A DNA stretch of 64,000 bases from the NCBI RefSeq assembly GCF_000226975.2, contig NZ_CP019285.1:434001-498000 (forward strand), read 5' to 3'. The stretch comes from Halobiforma lacisalsi AJ5. GTDB taxonomy: Archaea > Halobacteriota > Halobacteria > Halobacteriales > Natrialbaceae. The notes under the pieces were generated by a model. The model saw only the letters and a program-made list of their open reading frames with translations, made no database searches and was not told the origin of the DNA. Positions 16,437 to 25,170 of this stretch are shown here, piece by piece (positions within the stretch are counted from its first letter, which is position 1; each line of letters starts with the position of its first letter). The position numbers were made by a program, and so were the translations under genes.

Positions 16437-17300
16437 TCAGTTCCCGGGGTCGGACTCGACCGCGAGCCGTTCGGCGACGGCGGCCGCGCCCTCGGTTAGT
16501 TCCTCCGTGGTGTCCGACGCGTTCTGGAGCTCGGCGTTGATCTCGTCGTAGAGGCGGTCGAAGACCACCGCGCCGTCGGCCCCTCGCCACCGGCCGGCGT
16601 CGCAGGGCTCGAGGCCGCAGGTCGGACACTGACGGGGCTCTTCGGTATCCGAGTCGGGGACGTCGAACGGCTCGAGACACCCCTGACAGCGATCGAGGCC
16701 GACCGCGACCGCTTCGGCGAGTGCGATCAGGTCCCGCAGTTCCGACTGGAGCCGCGTCGCCGCGTCGGTGAGGCCCTCGAGCGGTTCCGCGAGCGGGGGT
16801 TCGTTGTCGGCACGGTCGCTGGCGACGTCGGCCTCGAGGTGCCCCGTCTCGACGGCCGAGAGGCGCTCGAGCCGGGACGGTACGGAGTCCATCGCGAGCA
16901 GCACCTCGCGGCGGGCCTGCACGTACTCGGCCGCCGGGTCGGAATCGGTCGACTCGGCATCGAGTTCGGCCGGCAGCGACGTCGCGAGCGACGCGAAGGA
17001 GGCGACGGCCGACACCGTCACGCCCTGTCGCTGGGTCGTCTCGCGGACGAGGTCGAAGAGGTCGTCGGCCTCGAGCCGGAGCGAGTCGGGCGTCGGCGTC
17101 CGCTCCAGCCCGGCGAAACAGGAGTTACAGACGGTGACGAGCGCGCTCTCGTGGACGGTTCCCTCGAGGGGAACGTCGCCGACGGGGTAAAGGCAAAGCC
17201 CGTCGGCGTCGTCGCTCGCGCCACAGCGCCTGCAGGTACGGTCGTCTCGATCGAACACGGCGGCTCGGTCGCCGCGTGGCTCCGGATCCGGGGAAGGCAC
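16437..17300 (-). CDS. Zinc-finger protein with HNH-like N-terminus
   Basis: The 287-residue protein starts with FDRDDRTCRRCGASDDA and VCNSCF, the four-Cys scaffold of HNH endonucleases, but the His/Asn catalytic residues are not evident. The middle (about residues 90-200) is helical, and a second zinc knuckle follows (CQGCLEPF ... CPTCGLEPC). I chose the GTG at 17300 because a T-rich TATA-like box lies about 26 bp upstream; a GTG at 17258 is also possible. It is divergent from the amphi-Trp/DUF1508 gene. It may be a nucleic-acid binding rather than a cleaving protein. Confidence 0.6.
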   Translation of the reverse strand: MPSPDPEPRGDRAAVFDRDDRTCRRCGASDDADGLCLYPVGDVPLEGTVHESALVTVCNSCFAGLERTPTPDSLRLEADDLFDLVRETTQRQGVTVSAVASFASLATSLPAELDAESTDSDPAAEYVQARREVLLAMDSVPSRLERLSAVETGHLEADVASDRADNEPPLAEPLEGLTDAATRLQSELRDLIALAEAVAVGLDRCQGCLEPFDVPDSDTEEPRQCPTCGLEPCDAGRWRGADGAVVFDRLYDEINAELQNASDTTEELTEGAAAVAERLAVESDPGN

Positions 17301-17405
17301 GAGCGAGCGAAGACAGCGCGGCGACAAAAACGCACCGGCCCGCCGTCGGGCCGAACCCGACGGTAACCTCTACAGGCCGGCCCTCGTACATCCACCGGGA
17401 TCACT

Positions 17406-18131
17406 GTGACCGATTCACGAACCGACGCCGACCGAACAGTCGAGCGTGCGATCGACCGAGCCGATCTCGCGCGGGCCTTCCGCTCGTTCGCGGGTGCACT
17501 CGAGGACGGCGTTCCCGTCCGGATCGCCGACGAAAAGGGGAGCGTCAGCGCGGCAGTGGGGCAGCGGGTCACCCTCGAAGCGGGCGTCGCCCGCGACGTC
17601 GAGGGAGTATCCGGCGAAGCCGACGGCGACAGCGACCCGTCGACAGCGGGGCTCACGATCGACCTCGAGTGGGACGATCCGGACGGCTCGAGCGTACGGG
17701 CGACGTCCCGGGAGGGCGAGGATAACGGCGAGGGAACCGACCCCAACGGCCGACCCACCGACGTCGTTCTGTCGCCGGAGCGACCGTCGGACGACGCCTC
17801 GGAGGATTCGGCAATGGCAACGATGCCGCCGGAGGGGGTCGTCCGCGACCGCGACGCGAGCGGCTGGACGGCCGACTCGACGGGTGGTGCCGACCGATCC
17901 GACCGTACCCCGCGGGCTGCCGGCGACGCGGCCGAGGACCAGCCGGACGAACCGACCGACGCCGGCGGGGGGAGGGAGTGGCGCTGGCGGTTGGTCCACT
18001 GGAACGGGAACATCGTCGCCGACAGCGGCGAGGGCTACGCCTCGCGGAGCAACGCCGAGCGGGCCGTCCGGAGCGTAAAACGGATCGCCCCGGCCGCGAA
18101 CACGGTCCGGGTCGCCGACGACGCGGAATAA
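17406..18131 (+). CDS. Amphi-Trp domain / DUF1508 (YegP-like) fusion protein
   Basis: The 241-residue protein begins at a GTG. The N-terminal ~110 residues resemble an amphi-Trp domain (LARAFRSFAGALEDG...VTLEAGV, then LTIDLEWDD). A low-complexity acidic linker follows (about 90-185). The C-terminal ~50 residues are a DUF1508/YegP repeat (WRLVHWNGNIVADSGEGY). Both modules are small beta domains common in haloarchaea with no defined biochemical role. The fusion with a disordered acidic linker suggests a scaffold. A second, single-domain amphi-Trp protein is at 56330. Confidence 0.7.
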   Translation: MTDSRTDADRTVERAIDRADLARAFRSFAGALEDGVPVRIADEKGSVSAAVGQRVTLEAGVARDVEGVSGEADGDSDPSTAGLTIDLEWDDPDGSSVRATSREGEDNGEGTDPNGRPTDVVLSPERPSDDASEDSAMATMPPEGVVRDRDASGWTADSTGGADRSDRTPRAAGDAAEDQPDEPTDAGGGREWRWRLVHWNGNIVADSGEGYASRSNAERAVRSVKRIAPAANTVRVADDAE

Positions 18132-18191
18132 GGGATCGGCCGTACGGAACTCGGGAACGGCGACTCGAGGTGCGGTCCCGCGGTCCCGGAC

Positions 18192-19013
18192 CTATCGGCG
18201 CAACTCGTGTAACTCGTCCCGGTCGACCTCGATGTCGAAATCCGGGGCGCGGGCCGACGCCTCACACTCGATCGACGGGGTCGCATCCCCCGGGATCGCG
18301 TTGTAACGCCGGAGGAATTCGACGATGCCCCGCTTGCCGCCGAAATCGCCGCGGTAGCGCCGGAAGAACCGGGGGATCGTCACCCTGTTGGCGTCGGGAT
18401 CGTACTCGGCGTTTTCCTCCAAGAACCACTCGATCGCGATGTCCAAGTGCTCGTCGACGTCGTCCGGCGAGTAGATCGCGATCGGCGGGCTGTTCTCCGC
18501 GCCTCGACACAGCGCGAAGTGGATCCGCGGGTCGCACTGCTCGAGGCGAAACTCCCGCTCGAACGACGACGGGAACGGACGCGGGAGGTAACCGAGCCCC
18601 CACGGGTGTTTCGAACTGCGCAAGAGCCCGTGTTCGATGTCGTTGAGACTCAACCAGGCACCGGCGACCGGCACACGGTCCCGGCAGAAGAACTTCCATC
18701 GCTCGAGCAATCCGCCCTCGAGCACGTCGGGTTCCTCCTCGAGTCGGAGTTGTGCGTAGGCGTTGTAACAGTTGAGCCAGAACGAGAGTTTGCGTTCGCG
18801 TGTGGAGAGTTCTCGAGTCAGTCGAGAGCGCCCGAGGGTCGCGAGCCGCTCCCGGAGATGAGCGACGTCGCCCTCGTACCGGGCCTCGGCGGCGCCTCCC
18901 GGTCTGGTGTCGGCGCCCGTGGCCGTTCCGAGGCCGCCTTCGGGTTCGCCCTCCGTCTTGACCGCATAGAGCAGATCACCGGCCAGCGAGAGGGGATCGA
19001 GCTGGGTGGACAT
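18192..19013 (-). CDS. DUF547 domain protein
   Basis: The 273-residue protein carries the DUF547 pattern: FWLNCYNAYAQLRL (residues about 78-91), LSLNDIEHGLLR, DPRIHFALCRGAENSPPI and YSPDDVDEHLD. The conserved Cys and His residues in NCYNAY and HFALCRGA look like an active site related to papain/transglutaminase folds. The activity is undefined. There is no signal peptide, so it is probably cytoplasmic. It is divergent from the AI-2E-type membrane protein. Confidence 0.82.
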   Translation of the reverse strand: MSTQLDPLSLAGDLLYAVKTEGEPEGGLGTATGADTRPGGAAEARYEGDVAHLRERLATLGRSRLTRELSTRERKLSFWLNCYNAYAQLRLEEEPDVLEGGLLERWKFFCRDRVPVAGAWLSLNDIEHGLLRSSKHPWGLGYLPRPFPSSFEREFRLEQCDPRIHFALCRGAENSPPIAIYSPDDVDEHLDIAIEWFLEENAEYDPDANRVTIPRFFRRYRGDFGGKRGIVEFLRRYNAIPGDATPSIECEASARAPDFDIEVDRDELHELRR

Positions 19014-19128
19014 CCGTTTGTACGTTAGCGTACCACACTCTTGAAGGCGTGGGACGGTTGAATACGACAGTCTCTCCGTCGAACACGTCTGGCTCAGTTT
19101 TATCCGACAGAACGCCGTTACGAGGGGT

Positions 19129-20151
19129 GTGAACCTCAGCCGAGGCTATCTTATCGCGCTCGTCTTGGTCTTCGCGTATCTCTCCTGGCAACTGGTAACT
19201 CCCTTCCTCCAGTACGTCCTCGCGGCCATCCTGGTCGCGTTCATGCTGTCGCCGCTGCAGCGGCGCCTCGAACAGCGGATTTCGGACGCTGTCGCGGCGT
19301 TTGCCCTCGTTGTGTTCGCACTCGTGGTGCTCGTCGTTCCGTTCGTCGTCGTCGTCGCCGTCGTGGCGGGCGACGCGGCCGACATGTTCCAGCAGGTCGA
19401 CCCGGAGAACCTCGGGACGAGCGAGATCGAGAGTCGCATCGAGGAGGAACTCGGCATCACGGTCGACATCGCCGGGACGGTGGCCGACTCCGCCGAGCAG
19501 ATCGGGACGATCCTGGTCGAGCGGACCGCGGCGTGGTTCAGCGTGTTCACCCACGCCATGATCGGCATTGGACTGGCACTGTTCCTGATCTACTACCTGC
19601 TCAGGGACGGCGACCGTCTGCTCGTGTGGCTCCACGAACGGACGCCATTGCCGGACGACGTCCAGAGCGACCTCTACGACGAACTCGAGCGTGTGACGTG
19701 GGCGGTTCTGGCCGGCCACGTCCTGATCGCAGTCGTACAGGGTACGATCGCGGGGCTTGGCCTGTTCGCGACGGGAATCCCCAACGCCGCGTTCTGGACG
19801 TTCGTCATGATCGTGTTGTCGCTGATACCGCTGATCGGATCGTTCCTGGTCTGGGCCCCTGCCGTCGGCTACCTCCTGATTACCGGCGCACCAGTGCTGG
19901 CCGTTGGGCTGGCGGTCTACAGCACCATCATCGTCGGCGCTACGGACGACTACCTCCGCCCGATCGTCGTCGACCGGTACGCCAAGATCAGTCCGGCAGT
20001 CATCATCCTCGGCGTCCTCGGTGGGATCTACGCGTTCGGGATCATGGGTCTGTTCTTCGGGCCCGTCGTCGTCGGCGCGCTGATTGCCGTCCTCCGGGTC
20101 GTCGACGAGCACTACGACCGACTCGAGGGCAAAACCGGTACCGAGTACTGA
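19129..20151 (+). CDS. AI-2E transporter family (PerM-like) membrane protein
   Basis: The 340-residue protein has about eight transmembrane segments with a large soluble loop after the third (about residues 85-135). The family signature appears near the C-terminus (FGIMGLFFGPVVVGALIAVL). Members export small molecules or move ions such as Na+/H+; the E. coli name reflects autoinducer-2 export, which is unlikely here. Translation starts at a GTG. It shares a short divergent region with the DUF547 gene. Confidence 0.87.
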   Translation: MNLSRGYLIALVLVFAYLSWQLVTPFLQYVLAAILVAFMLSPLQRRLEQRISDAVAAFALVVFALVVLVVPFVVVVAVVAGDAADMFQQVDPENLGTSEIESRIEEELGITVDIAGTVADSAEQIGTILVERTAAWFSVFTHAMIGIGLALFLIYYLLRDGDRLLVWLHERTPLPDDVQSDLYDELERVTWAVLAGHVLIAVVQGTIAGLGLFATGIPNAAFWTFVMIVLSLIPLIGSFLVWAPAVGYLLITGAPVLAVGLAVYSTIIVGATDDYLRPIVVDRYAKISPAVIILGVLGGIYAFGIMGLFFGPVVVGALIAVLRVVDEHYDRLEGKTGTEY

Positions 20152-20583
20152 CCGTCGTCACCCTACGAGCCCGCTGACTGTTCAGCGTGTTAACTCACCC
20201 CACAATTTATAGCGGTGGACGGTGGACGGACGCACGTCGACGGGCGATAGCAAGTCCGTCGTCAGGGCGGCGCACCGCGTGCGAACCGAGCGCGACGAAC
20301 CGGGTCACGCATCCCCAGGAACGAGCGCCAGACGGGGATCCGAGCCACCATACCGCGTGACCCGTCCTTGACTCCGAGATTTTTCCACGAGGGCAACTCG
20401 CCGACAACCGTCGGGTAATCGCCACGGACCGTTCTCCGCGGAGACAGGTCAGTGACGGCGAACAACCGACGATTCGTTTTCGAGCGTTGTATCCACGAGT
20501 GGTATCTCCCCGGTATGTCGTTTCGAAGGAAAAAATTATTCAATAGTCACGTGTGATGTGCGATCAATCACAGGTGCCGTGAA
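20152..20583. other. Intergenic region before the NAD operon
   Basis: This 432-bp gap holds a TATA-like AATTTATAG near 20202 with no gene after it, and the nadA promoter at its right end. Open frames on the minus strand here are arginine-rich and non-acidic, unlike real genes in this genome. No RNA gene was recognised. The interior may be gene remnant. Confidence 0.5.
20529..20572 (+). promoter_or_regulatory. nadA promoter with dyad operator
   Basis: An A/T-rich box (AAAAAATTATTC, 20529-20540) is followed by the inverted repeat TGTGAT-N9-ATCACA at 20552-20572, ending 11 bp before the ATG at 20584. A dyad between TATA box and start codon suits repression of NAD synthesis. Confidence 0.5.
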
Positions 20584-21714
20584 ATGGTCAAGATGGAAAC
20601 CGCGGAGCTAGAGACTGATCTCAGTTTGTTCAAATACGACAACCTCGAGCAGTTGCCGCCCCAGTACCGGGAGCTCGAGGAGTCCGAACGAACGGCACGC
20701 ATCGAGGCGGCGCTCGAGGAACTCGGCGACGACGTCGTCGTCCTCGGGCACAATTACCAGCGGCGGGAGATCGTCGAGCACGCCGACTTCGTCGGCGACT
20801 CCTACCAGCTCTCGAAGGAGGCGGCCGAAGCCGACGCGGAGTACGTCGTCTTCGGCGGCGTGACGTTCATGGCCGAGAGCGCGGACATCATCACCGACGA
20901 CCAGACGGTGATCCTCCCGTCGATGGAGGCGTCCTGCCCGATGGCGGGGATGGCCGAGGCCCTGCAGGTCGACAGCGCCTGGGCCGAGATCACGGCGGCC
21001 ACGCCGGACGCCGACATTATCCCGATCACCTACATGAACTCCTACGCGGACCTGAAGGCCTTCTGTGCGAGCCAGGGCGGGCTCGTCTGTACCTCCTCGA
21101 ACGCCCACAGGGCCTTCGAGTGGGCCTTCGAGCGCGGCGACAAGGTCCTGTTCCTGCCCGACAAGCACCTCGGTGAGAACACGGCCCACCGGCTCGAGAT
21201 GGAGGACGAGATCGCCGAGTGGGACCCCTGGGATCCCGAAGGCAAGGATGCCGCCGAGGTCGCCGAAAGCGACATCATCCTCTGGGACGGCTACTGCCAG
21301 GTCCACGAGCGGTTCCGGGCCGACCACATCGATCGGGTTCGCGAAGCGAACCCCGGTGCAAACGTCGTCGTCCACCCCGAGTGTCGCCGCGAGGTCGTCG
21401 AGGCCGCGGACGTCGTCGGCTCGACGAGCACGATCTGTGAAACCGTCGAGAACGCCGACCCCGGCGAGACGTGGGCCATCGGCACCGAGATCCACCTCAC
21501 GAACCACCTCCAGCGGTGGCATCCCGAGGTCGAGGTGCTCCCGCTCTGTGGCGAGGCCTGCATGGACTGCAACGCCATGCGCCAGATCGACCCCAACTAC
21601 CTCGCGTGGGTCCTCGAGGAACTCGCCGAGGGCCGCGAACGCAACGTGATCGAGGTCGCACCGGAGGAGAAAGAACTCGCGGCGGTCGCGCTCGACCGAA
21701 TGCTCGAGATCTAA
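20584..21714 (+). CDS. nadA: Quinolinate synthase
   Basis: NadA condenses iminoaspartate with dihydroxyacetone phosphate to quinolinate, using a [4Fe-4S] cluster. The 376-residue protein shows the three cluster cysteines in MEASCPMAGM, VVHPECRRE and GEACMDCNAM. It also has the VVLGHNYQRREI start and the FLPDKHLGENTA motif. A start at 20593 (METAELET) is an alternative. It is the first gene of nadA-nadB-nadC, with 9 bp to nadB. Confidence 0.96.
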   Translation: MVKMETAELETDLSLFKYDNLEQLPPQYRELEESERTARIEAALEELGDDVVVLGHNYQRREIVEHADFVGDSYQLSKEAAEADAEYVVFGGVTFMAESADIITDDQTVILPSMEASCPMAGMAEALQVDSAWAEITAATPDADIIPITYMNSYADLKAFCASQGGLVCTSSNAHRAFEWAFERGDKVLFLPDKHLGENTAHRLEMEDEIAEWDPWDPEGKDAAEVAESDIILWDGYCQVHERFRADHIDRVREANPGANVVVHPECRREVVEAADVVGSTSTICETVENADPGETWAIGTEIHLTNHLQRWHPEVEVLPLCGEACMDCNAMRQIDPNYLAWVLEELAEGRERNVIEVAPEEKELAAVALDRMLEI

Positions 21715-21723
21715 CTCGAACCG

Positions 21724-23301
21724 ATGACCGACACCACCCACGAGACCGCGGACGTCCTCGTCGTCGGCAGCGGCATCGCCGGCTGTGCGGCCGCGCTTGC
21801 CGCCGCGCGCGAGGGCTCGGACGTACTGCTCCTGACCAAGGCCGAACGCCCCGACGACGCCAGCACCGACTGGGCACAGGGCGGCATCTCGACGACGCGC
21901 GGGGATCCCGAGAGCCTGAAGGAGGACGTCCTCGAGGCCAGCGACGGCACCGCCGACCCCGCGGCGGTCGACGTCCTCGTCGAGAACGCTGACGACGCCG
22001 TCGAGGACGTCCTCGTCGACACCCTCGAGATTCCGTTCGACGAAACCGACGACGGCGAGTTCGACTACACGCGGGAGGCGGCCCACTCCGAACATCGGAT
22101 CCTCCACGTCGACGCCGCGACGGGGAGCCACATCCTGCGGCCGTTCCTGGCCCACGTGGACGACCACGACCGGATCGAGGTCCGACAGGACACCGCCGCC
22201 CTCGAGTTGATCGCCGACGAGGGTCGGGTCCACGGCGTCGTGACCGACGAGTCCGCGACGGGTCACCCGATCTACGCCGGGACGACTATCCTCGCAACCG
22301 GCGGGATCGGCGCGCTCTACGGGCGTTCGACGAACCCCGAGGGCGCGACCGGCGACGGGATCGCGATGGCCGCGCTCGCCGGCGCGACGGTCGACGACCT
22401 CGAGTACGTCCAGTTCCACCCGACGGCCTACGCGGGCAGCGAGGCGCAACGGGGCTCGAAACGGAGCGGCGAAGCCGCGGAGCGGGACACGTTCCTCCTC
22501 TCGGAAGCGCTGCGCGGCGAGGGCGCAGTATTGCTGAACGGGAACGGCGAGCGGTTCATGGAGGACTACCACCCCGACGCCGAACTCGCGCCCCGGGACG
22601 TCGTCGCCCGCGCCGTCGCGGCCGAGCGCGAGGCGACCGGCGAGGTCGTCCTCGACGTGAGCCCCCTCGAGTTCGAATCCGAGTACCCCGGGATCGCCGA
22701 GAAGTGCCGCGACCGCGGGATCGAGGGGTCGGAGATCCCCGTCGCCCCCTGCGAGCACTTCCTGTGTGGCGGAATCGACGTGGACGACCGCGGACGGACC
22801 TCGCTCGAGCGCCTGTACGCCGTCGGCGAGTGTGCCCGCACGGGCGTCCACGGCGCGAACCGGCTGGCGAGCACCAGCCTGCTCGAGGGGCTCGTCTGGG
22901 GCCTGCGGGCGGGCGAGGACGCGGCGGCCACGGACGCGACCCCCGAGCGGGTGGAGGCCCCCGAACTCCGCGACAGCGACCCGGACCTGCCCGAGCGCTT
23001 CGCCGCAGAGAAGTTCACCCGACTCCGGCGGACGATGGACGAGTACCTCGGCCTCGAGCGCGATCCCGACGAGGTCGCCCGCGCGAGCGCCGTCCTCCGG
23101 CGGCTCAAGGGCGAGGTCGACGCCTACGTCCGGACCCGGACGGCCCGAGACCTCTACGAACTGCGGAACGCAAGCGTCGTCGCGCTGTTGATCGCCCGGG
23201 CCGCGAGCGAGAACGAGGAGTCGACGGGGTGTCACTACGTCGTCGACGAGGCGGAGGAGGAAACGACCGACCCCGAACCGGCGACCGCCGATCGACCATG
23301 A
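21724..23301 (+). CDS. nadB: L-aspartate oxidase
   Basis: NadB oxidises L-aspartate to iminoaspartate, the substrate of NadA. The 525-residue flavoprotein has the FAD-binding GSGIAGC (residues 15-21), the TDWAQGGIS motif, the HPTAY substrate loop, CEHFLCGGI and GANRLASTSLLEGLVWG of the succinate-dehydrogenase/NadB superfamily. Its stop overlaps the nadC start (ATGA), so translation is coupled. Confidence 0.95.
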   Translation: MTDTTHETADVLVVGSGIAGCAAALAAAREGSDVLLLTKAERPDDASTDWAQGGISTTRGDPESLKEDVLEASDGTADPAAVDVLVENADDAVEDVLVDTLEIPFDETDDGEFDYTREAAHSEHRILHVDAATGSHILRPFLAHVDDHDRIEVRQDTAALELIADEGRVHGVVTDESATGHPIYAGTTILATGGIGALYGRSTNPEGATGDGIAMAALAGATVDDLEYVQFHPTAYAGSEAQRGSKRSGEAAERDTFLLSEALRGEGAVLLNGNGERFMEDYHPDAELAPRDVVARAVAAEREATGEVVLDVSPLEFESEYPGIAEKCRDRGIEGSEIPVAPCEHFLCGGIDVDDRGRTSLERLYAVGECARTGVHGANRLASTSLLEGLVWGLRAGEDAAATDATPERVEAPELRDSDPDLPERFAAEKFTRLRRTMDEYLGLERDPDEVARASAVLRRLKGEVDAYVRTRTARDLYELRNASVVALLIARAASENEESTGCHYVVDEAEEETTDPEPATADRP

Positions 23302-24116
23302 TCACCGACGCACAGGTCGAACGCTGGCTCCGCGAGGACGTGGGCCACCACGACGTGACGAACCAGGTCCCCGGCGAGACGACCGGCCGCCTCGTCGCCA
23401 AGGAAGCGGGCATCGCCGCCGGTCTCGAGGCTGCCGAAGCCGTCTTCGACTACCTCGGCGTCGACGTCGTCGACCGACTCGAGGAGGGAACGGCCGTCGA
23501 TCCCGGCGACGTGGCGCTTCGCGTCGAGGGGCCGGCTCGCGAGGTGCTCCGGGGCGAACGCGTCGCCGTAAACCTCGCCGGCCACGCCTCGGGGATCGCC
23601 ACCCAAACTCGTCGCGCCGTCGACGAAGCGCGAACCGAGTCCGACGACGTCCGGATCGCCGCCACCCGCAAGACGACACCCGGCCTGCGCGGCCTCGAGA
23701 AGCGGGCCGTCGTCGCGGGCGGGGGCGACACCCACCGGCTCGACCTCTCGCACATGGTGATGGTCAAGGACAACCACGTCGCCGAGCTGGGCCTCGAGGA
23801 CGCCGTCGCGCACTTCCGCGAGCGCACGTCGTTCGCGACGAAGATCGAGGTCGAGGTCGAGACGGTCGAGGACGCGCCGCGAGCGGCCGAGGCCGGCGCC
23901 GATATCGTCCTGCTGGACAACATGGCCCCCGACGAAACCGCGGCGGCCGTCGATCGACTCGACGAGGCGAGTACCGACGCGCTGACCGAGGCCAGCGGCG
24001 GCATCGAACTCGAGGACGTGGCCGCGTACGCGGCGACCGGCGTCGACGTGGTCTCGATGGGGTCGCTGACCCACTCGGCACCGTCGCTGGATCTCTCCTT
24101 TCGGACCGGCGACTGA
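23298..24116 (+). CDS. nadC: Nicotinate-nucleotide pyrophosphorylase (carboxylating)
   Basis: NadC joins quinolinate to PRPP and decarboxylates it to nicotinate mononucleotide. The 272-residue protein begins at the ATG overlapping the nadB stop; a much longer open frame upstream belongs to nadB in another frame. Motifs include LAGHASGIATQT, TRKTTPGLRGLEKRAV, GGGDTHRLDLSHMVMVKDNH and a SGGIELED barrel strand. It completes the de novo NAD pathway; NAD kinase is at 53620. Confidence 0.95.
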   Translation: MITDAQVERWLREDVGHHDVTNQVPGETTGRLVAKEAGIAAGLEAAEAVFDYLGVDVVDRLEEGTAVDPGDVALRVEGPAREVLRGERVAVNLAGHASGIATQTRRAVDEARTESDDVRIAATRKTTPGLRGLEKRAVVAGGGDTHRLDLSHMVMVKDNHVAELGLEDAVAHFRERTSFATKIEVEVETVEDAPRAAEAGADIVLLDNMAPDETAAAVDRLDEASTDALTEASGGIELEDVAAYAATGVDVVSMGSLTHSAPSLDLSFRTGD

Positions 24117-24163
24117 CCCCGAACGCCGGGCGAATTATACCGGGCGTTTCCGTACGACCCTGC

Positions 24164-25093
24164 ATGACCGCAGACGACGGAACGGAGGTCGTCGTCGAGC
24201 GGCTCACGCCAGAGGAGTCGTTCGAACGGTTGGCCCACGGGATCAGGCTCCGAACGATCCGCGTTCTCGACGAGGCGGGACCGCTCTCCCACGGCACCCT
24301 CCGAGAGCGCGTCGGCGTCGACGACCCCGGACAGTTCAACTACCACCTGCAGAAACTCGAGGGACAGTTCGTTCGCGACGGCGACGACGGCTACGACCTC
24401 ACGCCGGCCGGCCGGCGCGTCGTCGGCGCCATCCTCTCGGGCGGATACACGAGCGACCTGACCGGCGAGACCGTCCCCGCCGACGCCGACTGCCTGCGGT
24501 GTGGTGGGCCCCTCGAGACCCACTTCGAGGACGGTGCGGTCTCCGTTTCCTGTCGGGATTGCGGGACGCGGTTCAACAGGGTCGACATCCCGCCCGGGGT
24601 ACTCGAGACCCGCGACCTCGAGGACGTCCACGGGGTCGTAGATCGGTGGGTGAAACGCCGGCTCACCGCCGTCCAGTACGGGTTCTGTCACCGCTGTGAC
24701 GGCCCCATCAGCCAGCGGGTGCTCCGCGCGGTCGACGACGACTGGGAGGGGGGCGTCCCCGACTGGCTCTCGTCGTTGCCGGTAGACGCCGTCCTTCGGC
24801 ACCGCTGTGTCCGCTGTGACGTCGAACGTCACGCCCTCGTGGCGGCGGTCGCGGTCCTCGAACCGGCAGTCGTCGGGTTCCACCACGAACACGGGATCGA
24901 CGTCCGCGAGACGCCGCTTCCCGACCTCGAGTGGCTCGAGATGGGCGTGACGAGCGTCGAATCGATCGACCCCCTGTTCGTCTCGGTTCCCGTGACGCTC
25001 GGGGACGAAACGCTCGTGGTGTCGTTCGACGCCGAGTTTTCGCTGGTCGACGAACGACGAACTCGAGCGGACGACCCCTCGGCGAACGGATAG
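24164..25093 (+). CDS. ArsR-like winged-helix regulator with zinc-ribbon region
   Basis: The 309-residue protein starts with an ArsR/HTH fold (ERLAHGIRLRTIRVLDEAG ... LSHGTLRERVGVDDPGQFNYHLQKLEG). Two Cys4 zinc modules follow (CLRCGG...CRDCG; CHRCDG...CVRCD). This layout is common in uncharacterised haloarchaeal regulators. Its stop codon lies inside the first of two AGAAA-N4-TTTCT dyads that precede the MFS gene, so it is a natural candidate to regulate that transporter. That pairing is inference. Confidence 0.78.
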   Translation: MTADDGTEVVVERLTPEESFERLAHGIRLRTIRVLDEAGPLSHGTLRERVGVDDPGQFNYHLQKLEGQFVRDGDDGYDLTPAGRRVVGAILSGGYTSDLTGETVPADADCLRCGGPLETHFEDGAVSVSCRDCGTRFNRVDIPPGVLETRDLEDVHGVVDRWVKRRLTAVQYGFCHRCDGPISQRVLRAVDDDWEGGVPDWLSSLPVDAVLRHRCVRCDVERHALVAAVAVLEPAVVGFHHEHGIDVRETPLPDLEWLEMGVTSVESIDPLFVSVPVTLGDETLVVSFDAEFSLVDERRTRADDPSANG

Positions 25094-25106
25094 AAATCCG
25101 TTTCTA
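25091..25106. promoter_or_regulatory. Operator copy 1 (AGAAA-N4-TTTCT)
   Basis: TAGAAATCCGTTTCTA has 6-bp inverted arms. It overlaps the stop codon of the upstream regulator gene. Its centre is 28 bp from that of copy 2. Confidence 0.6.
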
Positions 25107-25119
25107 CTGTCGGAGTTAC

Positions 25120-25133
25120 AGAAATATATTTCT
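25120..25133. promoter_or_regulatory. Operator copy 2 overlapping the MFS TATA box
   Basis: AGAAATATATTTCT is a perfect 14-bp palindrome with the same AGAAA-N4-TTTCT pattern as copy 1. It contains the AT core expected of a TATA box, about 45 bp before the ATG at 25171. Binding here would compete with TBP. Confidence 0.6.
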
Positions 25134-25170
25134 ACAAACACTTACTGGGCAGCCGGTCCGGTGTCGTTCT

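Noticed and set aside
20262..20543. 93-codon gene on the minus strand before nadA
   Set aside because: Arg-rich, not acidic, no family resemblance; it overlaps the nadA promoter region.
20608..23235. 875-codon antisense frame over nadA-nadB
   Set aside because: Shadow of the conserved NAD genes, with typical repetitive Val/Arg/Gly composition.
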